Shown one piece after another: positions 15,051-18,214 of a stretch of 18,214 bases of DNA (its first letter is position 1; each line of letters opens with the position of its first letter). This stretch comes from an uncultured Treponema sp. (GTDB taxonomy: Bacteria > Spirochaetota > Spirochaetia > Treponematales > Treponemataceae). Where the stretch lies: the NCBI GenBank assembly GCA_905236465.1, contig CAJOQA010000214.1, positions 1 through 18,214 on the forward strand, read 5' to 3'. A model generated the notes under the pieces. It did not search any database. It had not been told where the DNA came from and worked only from the letters and a program-made list of their open reading frames with translations. The position numbers and the translations under genes were made by a program.

Positions 15051-16410
15051 ATTTGAATGGTTTAAGGTCTACCGGTATGTTGAGGGTAAATTCCGCATAC
15101 TTTCCCTCTTCGCTTTGAACCGTAACCTTGCCATGATGATCCATTGCTATATTCTGCGCAATAGTAAGGCCTAGCCCATAGCCTCCGGTTGTTCTGGCCC
15201 TAGAATAATCAGCCCTATAGAAGCGGTTAAAAATTTTATCTATATCCTTGGGGGCAATTCCGTGGCCTGTATTGTATACTTTTAGAAGGCATCTATTTCC
15301 GTCTTTCATTATGTTGACAGAAATCTTAGCCCCTTTTTCTGAATTCTTCAGGGCATTGTCTAAGAGGATAATAGCAACCTGCTTAATCTTTCCTTCATCC
15401 CCGTTCACCATCAGGGGGGTCTTGGGTAGATTCATGGAAAAGGATTTTCCCTCCTCAAAAGCAACGCTTTCAAAAGGCAAAAGGGAACAGGCAACGGCAT
15501 CCACTATATCAAATGGAATTATTTCTATAGTCTGCCTACCCGCATCGCTTTTTGCCAGGTAAAGCAAATCCTTGACTAGATTACCCATGCGGTAATTTTC
15601 AGCCTTAATATAGCCTAACCATTTGTTATCCTTTATATCCTGCTCAAGGACATCTATGTTGGCGCTTATGACGGCAATGGGTGTTTTAAGTTCATGGGAA
15701 GCATCGGCTATAAACTGCTTTTGCTTTACAAAGGCCTCCCGAATGGGGCGGATTGAGGCTGAGGTGTAAATCCATATAAAGACAAAGGCAATCAGCAAAA
15801 AGATTAGGGAAAAAGCAATAGAAACTAGGGCAAACTGCCTGCTCATATTGATTTCAGAGCGGCGGTCTAGAATCACCAAAAGGTAGCCATAGGAGGACTC
15901 TTTTACAGCAAAAAAGAAATTACCGCTTTTACCGCAGAACTCACTCTTGCTCCTGTCTATTTTCTTAAAAATATCATTGATTACAGGCACTATGCCTTCA
16001 TTTAAGCCATGCTCAACAAAAGGATTTATCAAGGCTATCTGCCTGCCACTTTTATCTACTTTTGCTGAATAATAGTCGCGGAAACCAAAAACAATGGGGC
16101 GGAACCTGAAAATCCGCTCAAAAAAACGGTTGACAAAAGATTGCCTTACCGCAAACTCTGGAGGGGTCACAGGCAAGGCTCCTTTTAAAGATCTTTTTTT
16201 CTCTTCAAGGGGAGGCTGCTTTTCCGCAGAGGACTTTTTTTTGCCCTCAGCATTTATGATTTCTTCCATAAAGTAATGGGCTGACTGCAAGATTGAGGAA
16301 TTCAAGTAGATATTGAAAGAACCAATCAAAACAGTCAGCATGATGGCCAAACAGACCATCATACTTAAGGAAAGTTTAAGTCTTAATCCTAAAAAGACGT
16401 CTTTTTTCAT
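15049..16410 (-). CDS. Two-component sensor histidine kinase
   Basis: 453 residues with two membrane helices (about 12-36 and 194-216) around an extracytoplasmic sensor of roughly 155 residues that is Lys/Glu/Pro-rich near the start and has no family I recognise. A short juxtamembrane stretch leads to the HisKA domain with His239 in SHELKTP, then the ATPase with N box DNALKN (Asn352), NTGHGI (380-385) and GYGLGL (410-415). It should phosphorylate the upstream response regulator, with which it overlaps by four bases (ATGA). Signal unknown; no HAMP domain is obvious. Its stop lies on the tRNA terminator, so read-through would be antisense to tRNA-Pro. Confidence 0.93.
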   Translation of the reverse strand: MKKDVFLGLRLKLSLSMMVCLAIMLTVLIGSFNIYLNSSILQSAHYFMEEIINAEGKKKSSAEKQPPLEEKKRSLKGALPVTPPEFAVRQSFVNRFFERIFRFRPIVFGFRDYYSAKVDKSGRQIALINPFVEHGLNEGIVPVINDIFKKIDRSKSEFCGKSGNFFFAVKESSYGYLLVILDRRSEINMSRQFALVSIAFSLIFLLIAFVFIWIYTSASIRPIREAFVKQKQFIADASHELKTPIAVISANIDVLEQDIKDNKWLGYIKAENYRMGNLVKDLLYLAKSDAGRQTIEIIPFDIVDAVACSLLPFESVAFEEGKSFSMNLPKTPLMVNGDEGKIKQVAIILLDNALKNSEKGAKISVNIMKDGNRCLLKVYNTGHGIAPKDIDKIFNRFYRADYSRARTTGGYGLGLTIAQNIAMDHHGKVTVQSEEGKYAEFTLNIPVDLKPFK

Positions 16411-17084
16411 TTGCTTTCTTCAAGGGAATAACCTATGCCACGGGCAGTACGGATTACGGTCTGGACCTTCAGCTGCTCCATCTTCTTTCGGATAAAGGAA
16501 ATGTAGACCTCAACATTGTTGTACTCCGCATCGCTGTCTCCACCCCAGATTTTCTCGATGATGCGTTCCTTTTTAATAATCTGATGGGGGTTCTCATACA
16601 AGAGCTCAATAATCTGAAATTCCTTTAGGGAAAGTTTTATGGATTCACCACCAACCTTCTGCAATTCACAATTATTTTTGTTAAGGGTAAGATCGCCAAA
16701 GGTTACTGTATTCTCCTTGAATTCTCCCTTTCTGCGGGTAAGCGAACGGATACGGGCAAGAAGTTCATCTGTGCTAAAGGGTTTTGTCATGTAGTCATCT
16801 GCACCGCAATCAAGACCACGAACCTTGTCTGCTACATCGTCTTTTGCTGTAAGAAGAAGAACTGGAACCATGTTCTTGTCTTCGCGAAGGGTGCGTAGTA
16901 TTGTGATACCGTCAATCTCTGGCAACATTATGTCTAAGATTATGGCATCATAGATTCCGCTCTGTGCATATTTTAATCCTTCAGTTCCAGTGTAAACAGC
17001 ATCAACACCGTACTTGTTCTTCTGAAAAATCTCTACCAACGCCTGTGATAGGCGGACCTCATCTTCAACCAAAAGTATTCTCAT
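16407..17084 (-). CDS. OmpR/PhoB-family response regulator
   Basis: 225 residues. Receiver domain with acidic pocket Glu7/Asp8, phosphoacceptor Asp51 in LDIMLP, Thr79 and Lys101 in TKPF; then a winged-helix DNA-binding domain (about 126-222: LSLKEFQIIELL, EKIWGGDSDAEYNNVEVYISFIRKKM, ARGIGYSLEE). Such proteins bind repeated DNA boxes as dimers when phosphorylated. The start has no good Shine-Dalgarno. AATAAT (17096-17091) lies six bases before the ATG, with a poor -35 overlapped by a TTAAG element, consistent with an activator-dependent, nearly leaderless promoter. Confidence 0.94.
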   Translation of the reverse strand: MRILLVEDEVRLSQALVEIFQKNKYGVDAVYTGTEGLKYAQSGIYDAIILDIMLPEIDGITILRTLREDKNMVPVLLLTAKDDVADKVRGLDCGADDYMTKPFSTDELLARIRSLTRRKGEFKENTVTFGDLTLNKNNCELQKVGGESIKLSLKEFQIIELLYENPHQIIKKERIIEKIWGGDSDAEYNNVEVYISFIRKKMEQLKVQTVIRTARGIGYSLEESK

Positions 17085-17118
17085 ACTTCTATTATTACAC
17101 CCTTTATGGAAAAAGAAT

Positions 17119-17245
17119 CTTAAAAAAATATAATTTTCTGTTATATCTTTAAGGTTTTACCCCTTTATTACAGAAAATTATAAATTCGGTTAAGAAAACA
17201 AGACTTTTATATATTTAACCTTAAAAAATAAAGATTTATTCTTAA
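17119..17245. promoter_or_regulatory. cluster of phased TTAAG/CTTAA elements and a long inverted repeat
   Basis: Five TTAAG or CTTAA pentamers lie at 17119, 17149, 17190, 17220 and 17241; their centres are 30, 41, 30 and 21 bases apart, near whole helical turns. Inside the cluster a perfect 13-base inverted repeat, TATAATTTTCTGT (17129-17141) and ACAGAAAATTATA (17170-17182), has a 28-base spacer. TTTAAGGTT (17148-17156) is also repeated inverted as AACCTTAAA (17218-17226). The first pentamer falls where the response regulator -35 would be. Suggested to be its binding region. Confidence 0.5.
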
Positions 17246-17298
17246 AAGCGGTAAGATTCCCCGATAAAGGCCGAATGATATGGGGCTTTCTTTACTTA

Positions 17299-17327
17299 TT
17301 GAAAAATTCATATAATTGCCTTATAAT
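17299..17327 (+). promoter_or_regulatory. promoter of galT, giving a near-leaderless mRNA
   Basis: TTGAAA (17299-17304), a 17-base spacer and a perfect TATAAT (17322-17327). The galT ATG is nine bases after the -10, so the RNA should start within about four bases of it; GGGG (17331-17334) is too near the ATG to act as a normal ribosome-binding site. Confidence 0.65.
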
Positions 17328-17336
17328 AATGGGGTT

Positions 17337-18214
17337 ATGACAATTTATCAAAATATAAACAGGCTAGTCGCCTATGGTTTACAAACAGGTCTTATAGAAC
17401 AAGAAGATGAAACTTACACACAAAATCGTTTGCTTGAGCTTTTTCATCTTGACGGATTTGAAAACGATGCGGATTGTGAAATTCCTTCAGTAAAAACAGA
17501 AGAACTTGAATCTATTCTTAAAGAGCTGCTCGATTACGCCGCTTCAGCAGGACTTTTTACAGACGACGGTGTAGTCTACAGGGATCTTTTTGACACTAAA
17601 ATTATGTCATGTCTTGTTGCCCGTCCTTCTGAAATAGAGAAGCTTTTCCTTGAACACTATAAAAAGTCAGCAAAAGAAGCTACAGACTGGTTCTACAAAT
17701 TTAGTCAAGATACTGACTATATCCGCCGCTACAGGGTTTGCAAGGATTTAAAATGGAAAACACGGACAGAATACGGTGACATTGATATTACCATAAACCT
17801 TTCTAAGCCAGAAAAAGATCCTAAGGCTATTGCAGCAGCAAAAAACGCCAAGCAGGGGGGCTATCCCAAATGCCTCTTGTGCAAAGAAAATGTCGGTTAT
17901 GCCGGTAGGGTAAACCATGCGGCTAGGCAAAACCACAGGATTATTCCCCTAAAACTTGCAGGAAAAGCTTGGGGCTTTCAGTACTCCCCTTACGTCTACT
18001 ACAACGAGCACTGCATAGTATTCAGTTTTGATCATGTCCCTATGAAGATTTCTCGCGAAACCTTCATGTATCTTTTTGACTTCGTAAAGCTTTTCCCCCA
18101 CTATACAATAGGAAGCAATGCAGACCTTCCAATTGTTGGCGGTTCCATACTAAGCCACAACCACTTTCAGGGGGGAAGATACGAGTTTGCCATGGCTAGG
18201 GCCCCACTTGAGCA
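17337..18214 (+). CDS. galT: UDP-glucose--hexose-1-phosphate uridylyltransferase, class II, 3' end missing
   Basis: The frame is open from the ATG at 17337 to the window edge, giving 292 residues with no stop; the family is about 490 long. The N-terminal layout (INRLVAYGLQTGLI...TQNRLLEL) matches class II GalT, fixing the start. CLLCKEN (179-185), RIIPLKLAGKAWGFQYSPYVYYNEHCI and the class II signature DLPIVGGSILSHNHFQGG (263-280) with His274 and His276 are clear. The enzyme transfers UMP between UDP-glucose and galactose-1-phosphate in the Leloir pathway; the second His of the SHNHFQ motif is the expected uridylylated residue. galK or galM might follow off the right edge. It is divergent from the response regulator. 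Confidence 0.94.
   Translation, partial: MTIYQNINRLVAYGLQTGLIEQEDETYTQNRLLELFHLDGFENDADCEIPSVKTEELESILKELLDYAASAGLFTDDGVVYRDLFDTKIMSCLVARPSEIEKLFLEHYKKSAKEATDWFYKFSQDTDYIRRYRVCKDLKWKTRTEYGDIDITINLSKPEKDPKAIAAAKNAKQGGYPKCLLCKENVGYAGRVNHAARQNHRIIPLKLAGKAWGFQYSPYVYYNEHCIVFSFDHVPMKISRETFMYLFDFVKLFPHYTIGSNADLPIVGGSILSHNHFQGGRYEFAMARAPLE

Noticed and set aside
17258..17293. CCCC...GGGG followed by CTTTCTTT, terminator-like, before galT
   Set aside because: Only four outer pairs form and the interior is not complementary; no plus-strand gene ends upstream that would need it.

Overview
The window looks like chromosomal DNA of a spirochaete, most probably a Treponema-type member of the Treponemataceae. 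The reasons are a TIGR03545-like membrane protein beside yebC-ruvC, a chemotaxis operon ordered cheA - cheW/cheR-like fusion - cheX - cheY (the treponemal layout, with the CheX phosphatase in place of CheZ), an LL-diaminopimelate aminotransferase, and moderately AT-rich codon use. I see no insertion sequence, integrase, phage module or CRISPR array. It reads as an ordinary, tightly packed core region, and the unusual content lies mainly in how genes are started and separated.

Layout, left to right. 1-1968 (+) is the 3' part of a large TIGR03545-like protein, followed by yebC and ruvC (+). Convergent to these lie, on the minus strand, a LysM protein with a degenerate LytM domain and dapB upstream of it. 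Divergent from dapB is a 228-residue protein (+) that I read as a remote ThyX-fold relative. Convergent to that is the minus-strand che operon (10812 down to 5937). Divergent from cheA is a putative outer-membrane protein (+), convergent with dapL (-). dapL is divergent from lysC (+), which is followed by tRNA-Pro(GGG). A minus-strand histidine kinase/response regulator pair ends against the tRNA terminator. A truncated class II galT (+) runs off the right edge.

Function. LysC, DapB and DapL are three steps of the aspartate to meso-diaminopimelate/lysine route, by the one-step aminotransferase branch. CheA, the CheW fusion, CheX and CheY form a complete phosphorelay from receptor arrays to the flagellar motor with signal termination. 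YebC and RuvC form a common translation/recombination pair. The OmpR-type pair next to galT has helically phased TTAAG/CTTAA elements in its upstream region, which suggests autoregulation.

Two regulatory themes stand out. First, several genes with no usable Shine-Dalgarno (the ThyX-like gene, galT, cheA, and less clearly lysC, the outer-membrane gene and the response regulator) have a sigma70-like -10 element ending only about 5-9 bases before the ATG, which predicts leaderless mRNAs. Genes inside operons, and yebC, dapB and dapL, keep normal Shine-Dalgarno sites. Second, ruvC and the LysM gene each begin immediately after an intrinsic-terminator-like hairpin, and in the ruvC case the only ribosome-binding sequence is part of the hairpin stem. 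All functional names are read from sequence motifs without database searches.
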